Positions 1 to 24,500 of a DNA stretch of 64,000 nt are shown piece by piece. Position numbers and translations under genes: made by a program. The stretch lies in contig NC_092560.1 of the NCBI RefSeq assembly GCF_037038585.1, positions 61,508,049 to 61,572,048 of the forward strand, written 5' to 3'. The DNA comes from Patagioenas fasciata (taxonomy: Eukaryota > Chordata > Aves > Columbiformes > Columbidae). How positions within the stretch are numbered: position 1 is the first letter of the stretch; each line of letters starts with the position of its first letter. The notes under the pieces were generated by a model that had not been told where the DNA came from, did not search any database, and was given only the letters and a program-made list of their open reading frames with translations.

Positions 1-614
1 AAAATGTTTGTGATCTGTAATTTTCGCAGTCTATTGCTCTAAAAAATGGCTACAGGACAAAATAATCCTTCCAAATATAAAGAAGATCTGAGGAAAACAG
101 CATTTAAAGCAGCTTCAGGTGCACTTTGTTCTTTTATCTTGAGTTTCATAAATAAAATAACTTGGTCTCTTTCCTTCAGCAGAGTGAAAAATGTGTCCCT
201 CCAAGAGTTCCTAGCTGGCCCCTCTGGGATCAGAACAGAGATGAATGAGAATATGCGGTATGAACCTGGATCAAAGCAAGCTATAAATGAGGGCATAAAG
301 ATTACTTCTTTATTATTTGCCTTGTGTCCCCAAGAAGAAGAGAGACATGAAATTCTGGATAAAAGCCCTACCCTCTTCATTTGCATAAAGTATCAATTTT
401 TTTATTCATATAGGTCTGAATGATTTAATGTGAAGGACTCTTTGGAAGGTCTGGTTGTTTTGAAATTTAAAAAATGGAGGAATAATGATGAAATAAAAAA
501 AGTAGGAAAGCAATTTTGATTTGGTGCAGTGTAAGTGTTTTCACTGTAACACAGCTACAAACTACTTAATCTTCAAATAATTTCAGACTGCTATTACGAT
601 TGTCACACACCTAC
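1..614 (-). other. NNT intron 6 (part)
   Basis: Between NNT exon 6 and the left edge. I looked for the next NNT exon and did not find it. A 125-codon plus-strand open frame (46-423) has no recognisable domain and lies antisense in the intron; I regard it as chance. Confidence 0.7.
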
Positions 615-13504
<12,890 letters not shown>

Positions 13505-13899
13505 TTCACCCAGACCTCACAGCCAACTCCTTGCCACGTATGGAATCCCTGCTGCACATGTAAAAACAAAGCAAGAATTATTAATTACACTAGCCAGAAG
13601 GTATGTGAACTCTGCAGCTTAAGCCTGGTCAACTGCCAGTAGCCATGAGATGATCATTACTCCCCACCTTCTCTTTCCAGCTACAAAACAAAATCACTTT
13701 TTTCAAACTGAGTTAGAAACTATCAAAAGCAAGTAACAAGTCCATGAGAGGACTGACAGGACTGACATTACAAGCTGACCTAGAAATTGTATTTCTGCGA
13801 CTCGAGGCCATACTCTCTTCACACCGTTGCTCTAAACAAGCAACTTTCACACGCGAAAATCGCCCACACCCCCAGGGAACCCGACAAACAATTCAAACC

Positions 13900-15110
13900 C
13901 CAGCCAGAGCTCCCGAAGGAGTTGCCCTGAGTGGGACAGCAGCTCACAGGCTCAGCAGACACGCCAAAGCTGCCACTCGGAGCGGGGCAAGCAGAACAGG
14001 GCAGCCAGGCCGCCCTCATCAGCAGGTGGCTGCCGGCGGAGGGAAAGGCTCTTCACCCGAAATGCCGCCAACCCCCGGGCTCTAACGTGCCGTGCCGTGC
14101 CGTCCCGTCCCGTCCCGTCCCGTCCCTCCCCTCAGCGGTGGCACACCGCTCCCGGCCGGCTCGGCACACAAGCCAGCGGCCCATTCCCCTCCTGCCGCTA
14201 TTTATAGCCCGCGGCCACTGACTGACCTTGGGCAGCCGGCTCGCCCTCCGTTGCCCGGGCCCGCCGCCCCCGCCGCCACAACACCCGGCGGACACGGCGG
14301 ACACCGCCCCCGCCGCGGGGAGAAGCCCGCAGCTCCTCCGCGCTGCGCTCCCCGCCAGGGACTACCTTAGGGGCCCCTTCCCGCGCCACCTGCCTTCCCC
14401 ACACACACGTCCTTCCTCCCGCCCGCCCGTCCTTCCTTCCTTCTCGCCGCTCCGAGGCGCTGCGAGAGCGGGACACTGCAGCCTTCCCTCCCCTCGGCAA
14501 CGGCCGCGCCCCGCCCGCGCCAGGAGAAAGCGGAGGTGTCCCCGGCCCCGCGTCCACCGCCCCGCCGAGCGCCTCACCCCCGCGGTGCCGCCGACGCCGG
14601 CCCCGCCGCGGCACTGACCGACCTTGGGGCGAGGCGGCGCGGCAGTCCCGGCGCGGGGCGGAACGGGGGGTGGAGCGGGAGGGGGGCGGGGGAGGCTGCC
14701 CGCCAACCCGGAAGAAGTGAGGAGAACGCGGAGGTCGCAGCGGGCGCGTTACGCGGCGTCCCCGATCGGGGAGGGGGCGGCGGCGGCGCGGGGCGGGGGG
14801 TGTCCGTCACGTGGTGCCTGCGTGCCGCCGGCGGCTCGCGCTCGTGGCCGCGCGTTGTGTGCCCGCGCGCGGCTGAGGGGTGGCCAGGCGGATCTGGCAG
14901 CGGCGGCTTCGCCCTCCGATCCTCCGCTCTGCCCGGCACCGGGGCTCCCCCAAGGGACTTCCTGGGGGAAGCTGAGGTATCGCCGGCAGGGCTGAAGACG
15001 TCGCGGCCGTTGGTGGAGGCCGGGCGCGAGCACCAGGCGGGCACAGGCAGCCGCTGGCGCCTCCGTCCCTCAGCCGTGGCGGGCCGCCAGTGACCAGGGC
15101 GAGGAGGCGA
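13900..15110. promoter_or_regulatory. NNT CpG-island promoter (probably bidirectional)
   Basis: About 1.2 kb of GC-rich, CpG-dense sequence upstream of NNT exon 2. On the minus strand two splice-donor-like sites preceded by the same CCAAG occur: CAAG|GTCAGT (exon end 14227) and CAAG|GTCGGT (exon end 14623), consistent with alternative non-coding first exons. A TATA-type box, TATAAATAG, is on the minus strand at 14207-14199. CpG islands often fire both ways, and a plus-strand exon candidate lies 1.1 kb to the right. Confidence 0.8.
14088..14127. repeat. CCGTG/CCGTC pentamer tandem repeat
   Basis: About eight 5-bp units (CCGTG then CCGTC) in the NNT CpG island. Confidence 0.85.
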
Positions 15111-17925
15111 AGGTCGAGGCAGCCGACTTGGAAGGAGACTCCCTGCAACGTGGTTGTCTCACGTGGACAAACGCCACAGCATATAGGTGGTATCTTCTTT
15201 ATTCTTGTCATTATTTCTTGAAATGTGTAATAAAGCAGTGATCTGGTGTCTGAGTGGTAGGTGCAGTACGGGAGAATAACAGAAAGAGGAACTCTGGGAA
15301 CTGTGTAAATAATCTATGAATTTCTTAAAAACCATGCTATTAAAGAGGCACTTTACAGAGAACAACGTGCTGCTTGCTCGTTCATTGCCTGTATAGGTTG
15401 TCTTCTTTCACAAAATCCGTAGTTTCTGTGTGTTAGGCTTTTTAAAAATTTATTTATATCTGTGTAATTATTCTTGCAAAATATGCATTGCAGGAGGTGT
15501 CACACAGCTTCTAGGCTCACAACTGATGAATTTTGACTAGAAGTGAAGCAGTGAAAATACGTCTCTGACAGTAATTAACTGCGTACCCCACTACTAGATG
15601 TTTAGAAGGCTACTGTGCTTTTAAATAAATTTGGAAGAAAGATTCAATTTAAAGTTATGGCTTATGCGGTTTGTGTTTTGGGCCCAGTAACCATTAACTA
15701 GTGCAACAGCATGCCTCATCAGTATAATAGGGATCATTATAATTCCAATTATTAATAATACGGCTAGAGCCAGTCCTCTCCATTTTTCTAACTAGAAATT
15801 TGTTGTCAGCATAAAAAAAAAAAAGCATCCATGTGAAAGTGCTTGTGTACTGAATAGTGACGAAGTTGCAGAGTGTGGTTTCTCAGCAGCAGGTGCTGCA
15901 GATGTGTGCAGTGTTGCTTCTGAATTAAGTTTTAGACTATTAGGTAACATGCTTAGGACAAAGTAGGTAATTCCTCTAGTGGATATTTATAAGTGGTCAT
16001 AACTGCATTTGGTGAAAGTTTTAATCCAGCTGTTGGGTGCTTAGGCTGTCTTGCCAGCTTAGCTTTCCTGCCGTTTGGTCTCAGGGGACTGAAAGTACTT
16101 GACAGGACTTGAGCTACACAGGCCAGAAAATTCTGGACAGAATTTTAGGCATTGTCTAAAGGGGTTGACTATTGTAGATAGTATTTGGGGATTATAATTT
16201 TGGATTTAATGTCCTGAAATATTATTCTTTTAATTTTTGTTTTAGGTGTCTACATTGGGGAGGAGAAATTTGAGTCCAAATCAAACACAAGTGTTCTCAT
16301 GCAGACTTCAGTAGTGCGTCTGTAAAGATGGATCTGGGATCACATTCCACTTTAAAAGGTAAGTAGTTGCCATACAGTCGGTAAATTAAAATAATGCAGA
16401 AAGTCAGGTAAGTGAAAAGAAGTCACATTAATGACTAAAGGTGAAAAGTTGTCTGGTTCAATAATAGTAACCTGAGGCATTTAAATACTTATATAGGTGT
16501 ATACCTTGAAGAATCAGATCTGCTTTCTTGAAAGACTGGCATGTTAAAAAGGGATGCCAGTATATCATGATGATTTTCCTGAGACCAGATTGAGAATCTC
16601 AGCTTCCTTTTTCACATTAATGTAAGCTTTTAATTCTCCTGCAGGTAAGGTAAAGTCTATAAATGTGGCCAAAGGTCACCATATAGGCTATAAAACTGAA
16701 GCTGAAATAACACAAGAACACTGACTAGTTTTAATATATTTATTTTAGTAGCTAATTTGTGATCTTTAAAGGATTGGTAATACTGCTTAAGTCTAGTTTT
16801 GACAATTTTTTACGCAAAGGAAGTCTTGCAGTTTTTCTGAAGACTCATCAAAATCTCCTACATTTGCTCTCATTTAAGTTGCAGAGTACAGATTTATTAG
16901 CTTACCAGTCTTCCTTTTCAGTGAGGGTTGCCTAGGAACAGTTTTCCCATAAGCCTAATTAATTTTAACTGTGTCACCTTTACTGTATGGCCAACTTTGT
17001 CTCTCACCAAAAATCAGCCAGTTCATGCCTCAGGGAAGTAACAAATATTTTATACCTTATCCCCCCATTAATAATTAAAAATGGTAAAATGTAATAATAA
17101 ATCAAACAGAAGTATGACTTCTAAGGGTACCATTTTACAATACAATTGGATTTTTTTTTTAAATACAAGACAGTGCTATTCTGATTTTTTTTTTTATAGA
17201 TATATAATGCATGATACATACTTGCATATTTTTCATCTCCTCATGGGTGACAAACAGAGTTTGACCTAACACTACAGCAGCCTCTGCCATTGGCTCTGGA
17301 GGGTGCAGGTGGCCAGGCGGGCACAGGCCAGGCTGTTCTGGGTGACAAAATACGAACATCACCTGGAGCATCAGCTGAGGTCTGTGCTGAGCATCCCAGA
17401 TCCCAGTTACCTTCCTCGTCTCGAATCAGCTTGTGGTCTGGAGTTCACAAAGCAAGTAAAGCAAGGCTCTGAACATAAATAGGTGCATTAAATTGTGAAT
17501 CGAATCATTTGCAGCTAATAGTGATATTAGCAAAGTACATTACATGGACAGTCTCCATATATAATGAATACAGTGTTGTCACATTGGAGGCTTAACTTGG
17601 TTTCCTTAAATTTAGACTTTAGCCTGCACCTTTTCCACACAAACCCTTTTCTTGTGTAAAACAGCTGTACATGCAGAGTGCTGTGTGATGCTGTTAAAGG
17701 CAGACACCTGTAGCTACAGGTCTCCTACTAAGTGTAGCTGCCGTTTTGGTCTTGTTGCGTCAGCTCACGCTGTTTGTTCCTGTGGGGAAGCAATTACAAT
17801 AGAACATTGCCTTTTTGAAAATGCCGTTTCCAAGATTTCGTGTGTTTGGAAGAAGGTGTGACACGGGTGCCTCCCACGGCCTCAGAACCGGTCGCTGACA
17901 CAAACAAGCTGCGTGCTGGTTGGTA
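15111..17925. other. Intergenic gap between divergent NNT and PAIP1
   Basis: Mostly AT-rich. It holds the candidate exon at 16246-16358. A GC-richer patch at 17270-17480 has overlapping short open frames on both strands with no recognisable product. Confidence 0.55.
16246..16358 (+). ncRNA. Candidate spliced exon: alternative PAIP1 first coding exon or NNT-divergent lncRNA
   Basis: The acceptor has a good polypyrimidine tract ending TTTTGTTTTAG; the donor AAAAG|GTAAGTAG is near consensus. Inside, ATG at 16328 has A at -3 and G at +4, with an in-frame TGA upstream. The open frame MDLGSHSTLK ends in phase 1, the phase PAIP1 exon 2 needs. Alternatively it belongs to a non-coding transcript from the NNT CpG island, at the position of human NNT-AS1. 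No transcript evidence is available here, so the type is provisional. Confidence 0.4.
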
Positions 17926-18319
17926 GCTCAGAGTCTGTCCCGTGGTGGGGGGGACGATGCTGACTCATCAGTTCTGAACACGTGAGGTTCACAAACGCGG
18001 CCCGAAATCCGGGCGAGAGCCTTTAACCCGTGACAGCCGAGCTGGCCTTTCCGGAGGTGGCAGCTTTTGCCGACACCCGGCCTGGGGCGGGGACGCGGCT
18101 TCCTCCCCGCCACCCCGGCGGCGGCTCCGCACCGGGTTACTATGGCGACGGGCGTGACCAAGCCGCCAGGGGGCGCTCTCAGCTGCGCCGGGCCGCGACC
18201 ATCGTGGCGCTGCGTGTGGGGATAAAACTGAAAGTGAAGGGCTCGGCCCGCAGCGAGGCGGGACTGCGCTGCGCCTGGCTCCCCTGGGCCCCAGCCTTCC
18301 CCCGCGCCCGCTCTCTCCC

Positions 18320-18331
18320 ATGAGCGCTTGA
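18320..18331 (+). promoter_or_regulatory. Minimal uORF in the PAIP1 5' UTR
   Basis: ATG AGC GCT TGA: a three-residue upstream reading frame ending 17 nt before the PAIP1 start codon. If transcribed it could lower initiation or require reinitiation. Confidence 0.55.
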
Positions 18332-18348
18332 GCCGCCCTGACCTCAGC

Positions 18349-18589
18349 ATGTCGGAGAGTTTCGACCGAGCGCCAGGTGCCGGCCGGGGCCGAGGAGTCG
18401 CTGCCCTCCTCAGAGGCGAGGGTGCAGCGGAGAGCGGCAGCGGAGCCCGCTCCGGAGTCCGCTCCGGGGCCAGCGGTTCCCACAGCTCAGGCTCGGCCGA
18501 GGAGCAGAGACACCAAACGGGCGGCCTCTTCCCGCAGCAGGAACCATTGCGGCCTCCGAAGACGGCCCCGCTGGGCACCGGAAACTCAG
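18349..18589 (+). CDS. PAIP1: PAIP1 exon 1 coding part
   Basis: Residues 1-80, low-complexity and rich in Gly, Ser, Ala and Pro. Donor AACTCAG|GTACTG, phase 1. The reading frame is open upstream of the ATG to at least 18328, but [12 protein letters not shown] is the family start. Confidence 0.93.
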
Positions 18590-21500
18590 GTACTGGCCGC
18601 CGCGCAGCGGCCCCCGCCCCGCCGGAGGCTACCGGTGTTGGGGAGCAGCTCCCTGTAGCCTGCTGCGCTCCTCTCGTTTGCCCACACCGCTCTGCTCCCA
18701 CTTCGCTTGCGTCTCCGACTGCCCCCTCCCCCCCCCCCCACCTCGGCTCCCTTCGCCGTCCCACTGAGACTAGGGCGGGGGAGCTACCTTTCCATCTTCC
18801 TCCGGCCTGGCCACGGGGGAGCGTCCTTTTTCCCCACCGCCACATGTAGGGGCTGAGGGGGTTACCTCAGCCTTGAGGGTCAGCGCTCTGCGCACCCTAG
18901 GCACCTGGCTGGCTCCTCTCAGCACCGCATGGAGATGAGCTGCATAGGGGTACTTGCACGTGTCCTAAGAAGAGTGCTCATGTTTCTGGGGTATGGGCCT
19001 GTGCGCAGGTAAACCTGTAATCTTGTATTGCAGCCGCCTGCAACACATCTCTGTCCATCCCCCCCTTTCTGTGCCCTCACATCTGTGCATGTGTTTTATC
19101 CGTCTGTTAATCTGACCACAGATGGTCTCAGCCTTCCACTTATTGAAGAACTCCAGCCTAAACATTTGCCAAAAAATAACCCAGAAGCAACACAAAACAT
19201 GGTTTGATGGTTAGCTTTTTCAAGCAGATATCAGGTTCTGTTTTCAGTGAACTTAAGAGCTATTCTTAAAGATATATTTGGAAAACATAGAAAATAGCAG
19301 TTTTAAAAACACTGTTTTCCTGGAAATTTTGGCAAATGGTGTGTAAGAGCAATAATAGCTGTGTCTTTGAGGATTACATTAAAAATTGTGGTGTTAAAGA
19401 TGAGTGAGGTCTTTATTGACCTTGAAAGTTTTGCATTTGCATTTTGCATTTGTATATCTGAAATCTATGAAAAACCCTCAAGAAGAGCAAGCATACCATG
19501 AGAAGATTTACTAGTTTCTCAGGTTATCTCTTTTAGAAAACATGCATGAGAGACTAAGAGAGCTTTTTTTTTTTTTTTTTCATTCCCCTCCCTCTTTTTG
19601 GCCACCTTCTTTTGAACATTGTGTTCACTTTTGATCATGTAGCTAGACATCTAGAGTTTGGTCCAGTTAAAACTTTATCTATTTTTAAGAAAAACAATAA
19701 AACAAATATGTTTGAAGAAAACTTGAAAGTATATTTATAGTAAAAATATATTTGAAGTCCAGAACATTATGTATTCTCTGTGAATACATAAAAGTTTAGA
19801 AGTTTCTAAGAAAAGCTGTTAACAAACTTTTCAGAACACCTGCAACAGACAGGAATTTCATCTGGATCACAAGATAAAGTTTCAGTTCCTGATTCTGGAC
19901 CAGAAATGGGTGAACCTCAGGTGACTGTGGCTCCTGTGGTAACATCAAAGTTGTCTGCTAAAGCACCTGAGTTCTATCCATCAGGATACAACCAGAACTT
20001 CAATCAGAACTTCACAGTAAGTGTTTTTCTTCTCTTCTTAGTATATGGCAATTTACTTATATTCAAATTTAAAATGTTTTCTTGAGGTCTTGTGTATCAG
20101 GTAACTTCAGTGTTGCATTTGCTGAAGAGACTTGCAAAATTCTGATGAGCACCTCCAGAATCACAGTCAGAATGTTAAGTGATAATGGGTGAATATTATG
20201 GTGTATCTGAGAGCCTTTAGCATGGGATATTTTGGTAAAGCTTACTGCAAATGAAACACTTTTCTTCTTGATTACACCAAGCACTGATAACACCCAACAT
20301 CAGAGTAAGCTGTCTTTTTTTGTGACCACCTCTGTTGTAGTTATATCTTCACCGCATTTTAAGTAAAGGTTTACCTGCACTATTATACAGATTTCACAGG
20401 TTTTCTAAACAAATGTGACAGAAAGCTTGAACTTTAGCTCTTCTGAGCACAGGGTTTACCTTTCATAAATCTACTGTGCCATGGGTATGATTTGCTATGG
20501 CTGCTTAACTTGATGTGCCATCATGTGTCTTTTCCTTCAGTGGTATAGCTCCAAAGGGCAAAAAAGTGGGGTTAGGCTCATTCCTAGCAGTTATCTATCC
20601 ACATACCTAATGCGAACTCTATTTGCAGCTAGACTAAGGGTGAGCTCAGATCAATATGGTAGAAGCACCATGTAATAAAAGCTGGCACTTCTTATTTTCT
20701 ATTCCTTTGTCTTCTGGGTATTGCTTCAGTAATTCTACTCCAGGGAGGATCTGTGTGAGTTCTTGGAATATCCTTTTGTTATGCAAGCAGCCAAACTCTG
20801 GTACTATATGTCAACAGGTGGGAACTATTACTTTTACAAATACAGTCAAGTCAGCAAAAACAATTATACTGAAACATATTTAGTAACGTAAAGAAAAAAC
20901 TTTTTTTTTTATTTTTCTATAAGTCAGATAATTTATTTGAATGCTAAATATGATGGTTTGGTGTTCTGAAGGCTTTTCCTCACCAGTAAAATTGATGTTA
21001 TCTTAATGTTGCCAGCTTGCTGAATGGAATTACTGTCCTGGATAGTACAAGCCCATAGCCAATACACAACTGTTAACAAAATGCCAATGCTAACATGCCT
21101 TAGTGAATATATAATCTAGGGGGAAAAATCACTACTTTGACCCAGTACATGTTACATGTTTTCTATAAATGAAGGATTTCAGTTTCAAGACAAAAAAAAA
21201 AAGAGCCATTTGGAATAGCATACATAATGCATTGTTATAATTACAAAGTTTTGAGGCCCGCAATGTTGCTTTTCAGCTGTTTTACAGAAACACCTAAGCA
21301 TGTAGGAGTTCCTGGTTGCTATGTTGTAGGAAAATGCTATGAATGTAAGTGACTCATTTGTTAATAAAAATAACTCTTAAAATGCTACCAAAACCTAAAA
21401 CACTTATTTGGAAGTATGTTGCAGGGACCTTAATCAAATCAGAATATACTAGGTATAAGATAGTCATGTTTCAGACGTTAGTCCTTCACAACTATGACAT

Positions 21501-24500
21501 TTGGTTTTTTTACTTTAATGACGGAATTTATTTTATAAACTGGGCTGACTTGCAATAAAAATAAGGAATTTAGCATGCTTTACTGTTACACAAATTTTGA
21601 CTGTGAGATTTAAAATTTGAATCAAAACAAAGTTTTGAGAAGCTTCTGTTTCTCTGACTTAGAATTAATACATTTTAGCTTTTATTTAGAATGTTCCTTG
21701 GAATTTTTAGATCTGAAAATTCTCATTTCTCTTACAATATACATAGTGGTTTTCCTATTAAGCTTTTGTTGTTTTAGAAATAAAGTGTTGTTTTCTAGTT
21801 TGATTGTACATTATTGTAATTACTATGCATACCCATGTAACATTTGATTATTAGATTAATTTCTGGTAGTTCAGATACTCAAAACTATCAGTTACCTGTG
21901 AAGATAGTTTAAGGAGTACAGTATTCAAGGCATGCTAGAATTTTCAGAAGAACTTTACCAGGACTTTGGGAAGGGAAGACTTCTGTGGAATTCTCTGTTT
22001 GCATATAGCTGTCCATCCCATCAGATGTTATGGATGTCTGCAGTAGAATTGGTGACTGGATTTAGGTTTGGATTGCTAGTAGGAAATGTCAGTTGTTCTC
22101 TGGCGTGGGTGTAAGATAATAACACAACTATCACTCCATCAGAAGGGCATAATGATGTTCACACTTCATAGTTTTAGGAGTGAGTTTTGTATTTGCTTAG
22201 GTGGAATTCTTCCCCCACTACTTCTATTTTTTTTCTTTTTTTTTTTTTTTTTTTATCTTCAGTTTATTTCTGAAAGGAGGCTAAGGAGCATCAGTGTTGG
22301 TTTTACATGTTTAGCTAAGTGTGGATAGGTGATTTTGATACAGAATGGACAGGTGATTTTGTATATGCAATAATCATTGTACTTAATCTTGCAATTATTT
22401 TAAACTTGTTGAGCACATACTGTCTGAACGGGAAAAAAGCTAAAGAAGTCTGCAGAGTAATCAAATAAATGATAAATTATTAGTAAGTTCCTAAGTGAAA
22501 ATGTTGTGAACACTTATCAAATATAGGAAAATGGTAATTAGCACGTACAGAAACAGAGCCCAAGAGTAGATTCAGCTCATAGATCTTTTCTGTAGATTTT
22601 CTGGTATTTATGTAAATCAGAGGCGTTTTAGTACCTTATTAGCCTTTAAATTGCTATGTCTTTAAACTCATGAACTGACCCTTAGTAGAAGAGAGGCAAA
22701 TCTGTAATCTTTAAACTGGAGACACTTTTGTTGTGGATTATCCAGGATCCCATCCTACAGCTATGAAACATAACAGAGAAGGATTAGAGAGTGTTGTCTT
22801 AAGTGGGAAATCATTGAAATTTATGGGTCCTCACCAGTGCTGAGTACAGGGAGATGATCGTTGCCCTAGTCCCGCTGGCCACACAAGTTCTGATACAAGC
22901 CAGGATGCTGTTGGCCTTTTTGGCCACTTGGGCACACTGCTGGCTCGTGTTTGGCCACTGTCAATCAACACCCCCAGATCCTTCTCTGCCAGGCAGCTTT
23001 CCAGCCACTCTTCCCTGAGCCTGTAGCCTTGCATGATGGTGTTATGACCCAAACGCAGGACCTGGAAAAATGGAAAAAAAAAAAAAAGGATAGAGGAGTA
23101 TGAATACAGGGGCACCACTATGCCAGAAGGTATTGGGGCCTCTTCCAAAACAAGGACATTCTTCTCCGATATTTAATTGAAGTGAGGATGAAAGGAAGAT
23201 ACTTTCTTCACTGCTGAATGAGGATGTCATAACAACCTGAAGGCTGTCAGAAAGAGCAGCTATTTCTACTAGCTGTAGCAATTGCATTCCCTGCAACCTG
23301 GCTGGAGAGTTTTCTAACAGGTTATTTGGAGAGATGCTAGTTCAGCTGCATGCGACTAAGCTGTCATAGTTCCATGGAACAAAATGGTTTAAGTTACTGT
23401 ATGGAACTTTTAGTGGGCCAGTTGAAATTGCCTAGTAAAAGTTGACTTCCTTTAGAGAAATAGAACACTTAGCAAGTTACACAGAGGCCTGTTACCCTTC
23501 CTGCTTTGGCTTTATAAGTTCCAAACCATTAGAATTGTAGAATACTTTACATTGGAAAGGACTTCTGAAGTTCCTCTGCTACAACTTCCTATTCAATGCA
23601 AAAACCAACTCAGATCAGGTTGATGAAGGCTATAAATATTAACAATTTGATACCATTTTTGTAAAACTGTATTTCTTTCCTATTTCTGATGGGCAGCATT
23701 AAGTAACAGTCTTCAGTATTATTCACTGGGCAAATACTCTACCTAGATAAACATCACAGGAAATATTTCTAGGGTTTTTTGGTTATATTGATGTGTCTGC
23801 CATTAGCTTAAGTTGTATACACTTACAACATGGGTCTTTGAAACATTTTGATAAATCTGCATTTTTTTTCCTCACACATTCTTCATAGGTCATGAAATGA
23901 ATGTCAGTATTTGATTTTCAGCAATGTCTATTTGTCTTTCTCTGCAGTTCATATCCAGATAAAAATCTTTCACAGGTCATATTGCTTCACAATTGAGGAG
24001 GGACTGAGGCATTCTAAAGACAGAAAGTAAACAATATCTGCTCATCAAGGGAGGGGTGGTGGGGACGTGGAGAATATAATTATCTAATTTATCAATTTAT
24101 TTGTGTTCATGAATTAAATTGTGTTATTGTTTGTAGCTCAATTTTTTCATTAGATGTATTTTAAAACTTTTATTTTTGTTAAATACTAGATCAGTTGAAA
24201 ATTCCATTATTCTGTATGTTACCTTTATGTGCTGAATCACTGATTGTAGGTAGTTTCTTTAACAGTCTGTTGTCAGGCTCCTGCTTGCACTTCTGACATC
24301 TCAGATGCTTTTCACAATCTTTTGTGTAGTGTGACAAAGTGAATTATTTGTACTGTGTTATTGCTAGATGTCATCACAAAGTATATTGCTTCCTTAGCCA
24401 TTCATCTCATATACAAGCATTGTAATCATCCAGAACAGTATTGTTTAGATGCTGTTAAATAAAGTAATTTCTGAATGGACAAAATTAACAGCCTTCTGTT

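Larger units (their letters stand above)
17930..18760 (+). promoter_or_regulatory. PAIP1 CpG-island promoter and 5' UTR
   Basis: CpG-dense sequence surrounding PAIP1 exon 1. A weak TATA-like GATAAAA at 18221-18227 and a GAAAGTGAAG motif lie about 115-130 bp before the start codon. The exact transcription start cannot be fixed from sequence. Confidence 0.8.

Noticed and set aside
46-423. 125-codon plus-strand open frame at the left edge
   Set aside because: Antisense inside an NNT intron, with no domain, no splice sites and AT-rich codon use.
13819-15211. Many overlapping long open frames in the NNT CpG island on both strands
   Set aside because: GC-rich sequence has few stop codons; the frames overlap in all directions and no recognisable protein appears.
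17159-17472. Opposing short open frames in the NNT-PAIP1 gap, possible processed pseudogene
   Set aside because: No protein family recognised, and no poly(A) tail or target duplication found.
17928-18845. 305-codon minus-strand frame opposite PAIP1 exon 1
   Set aside because: A shadow of GC-rich promoter and exon sequence, low complexity, no known domain.
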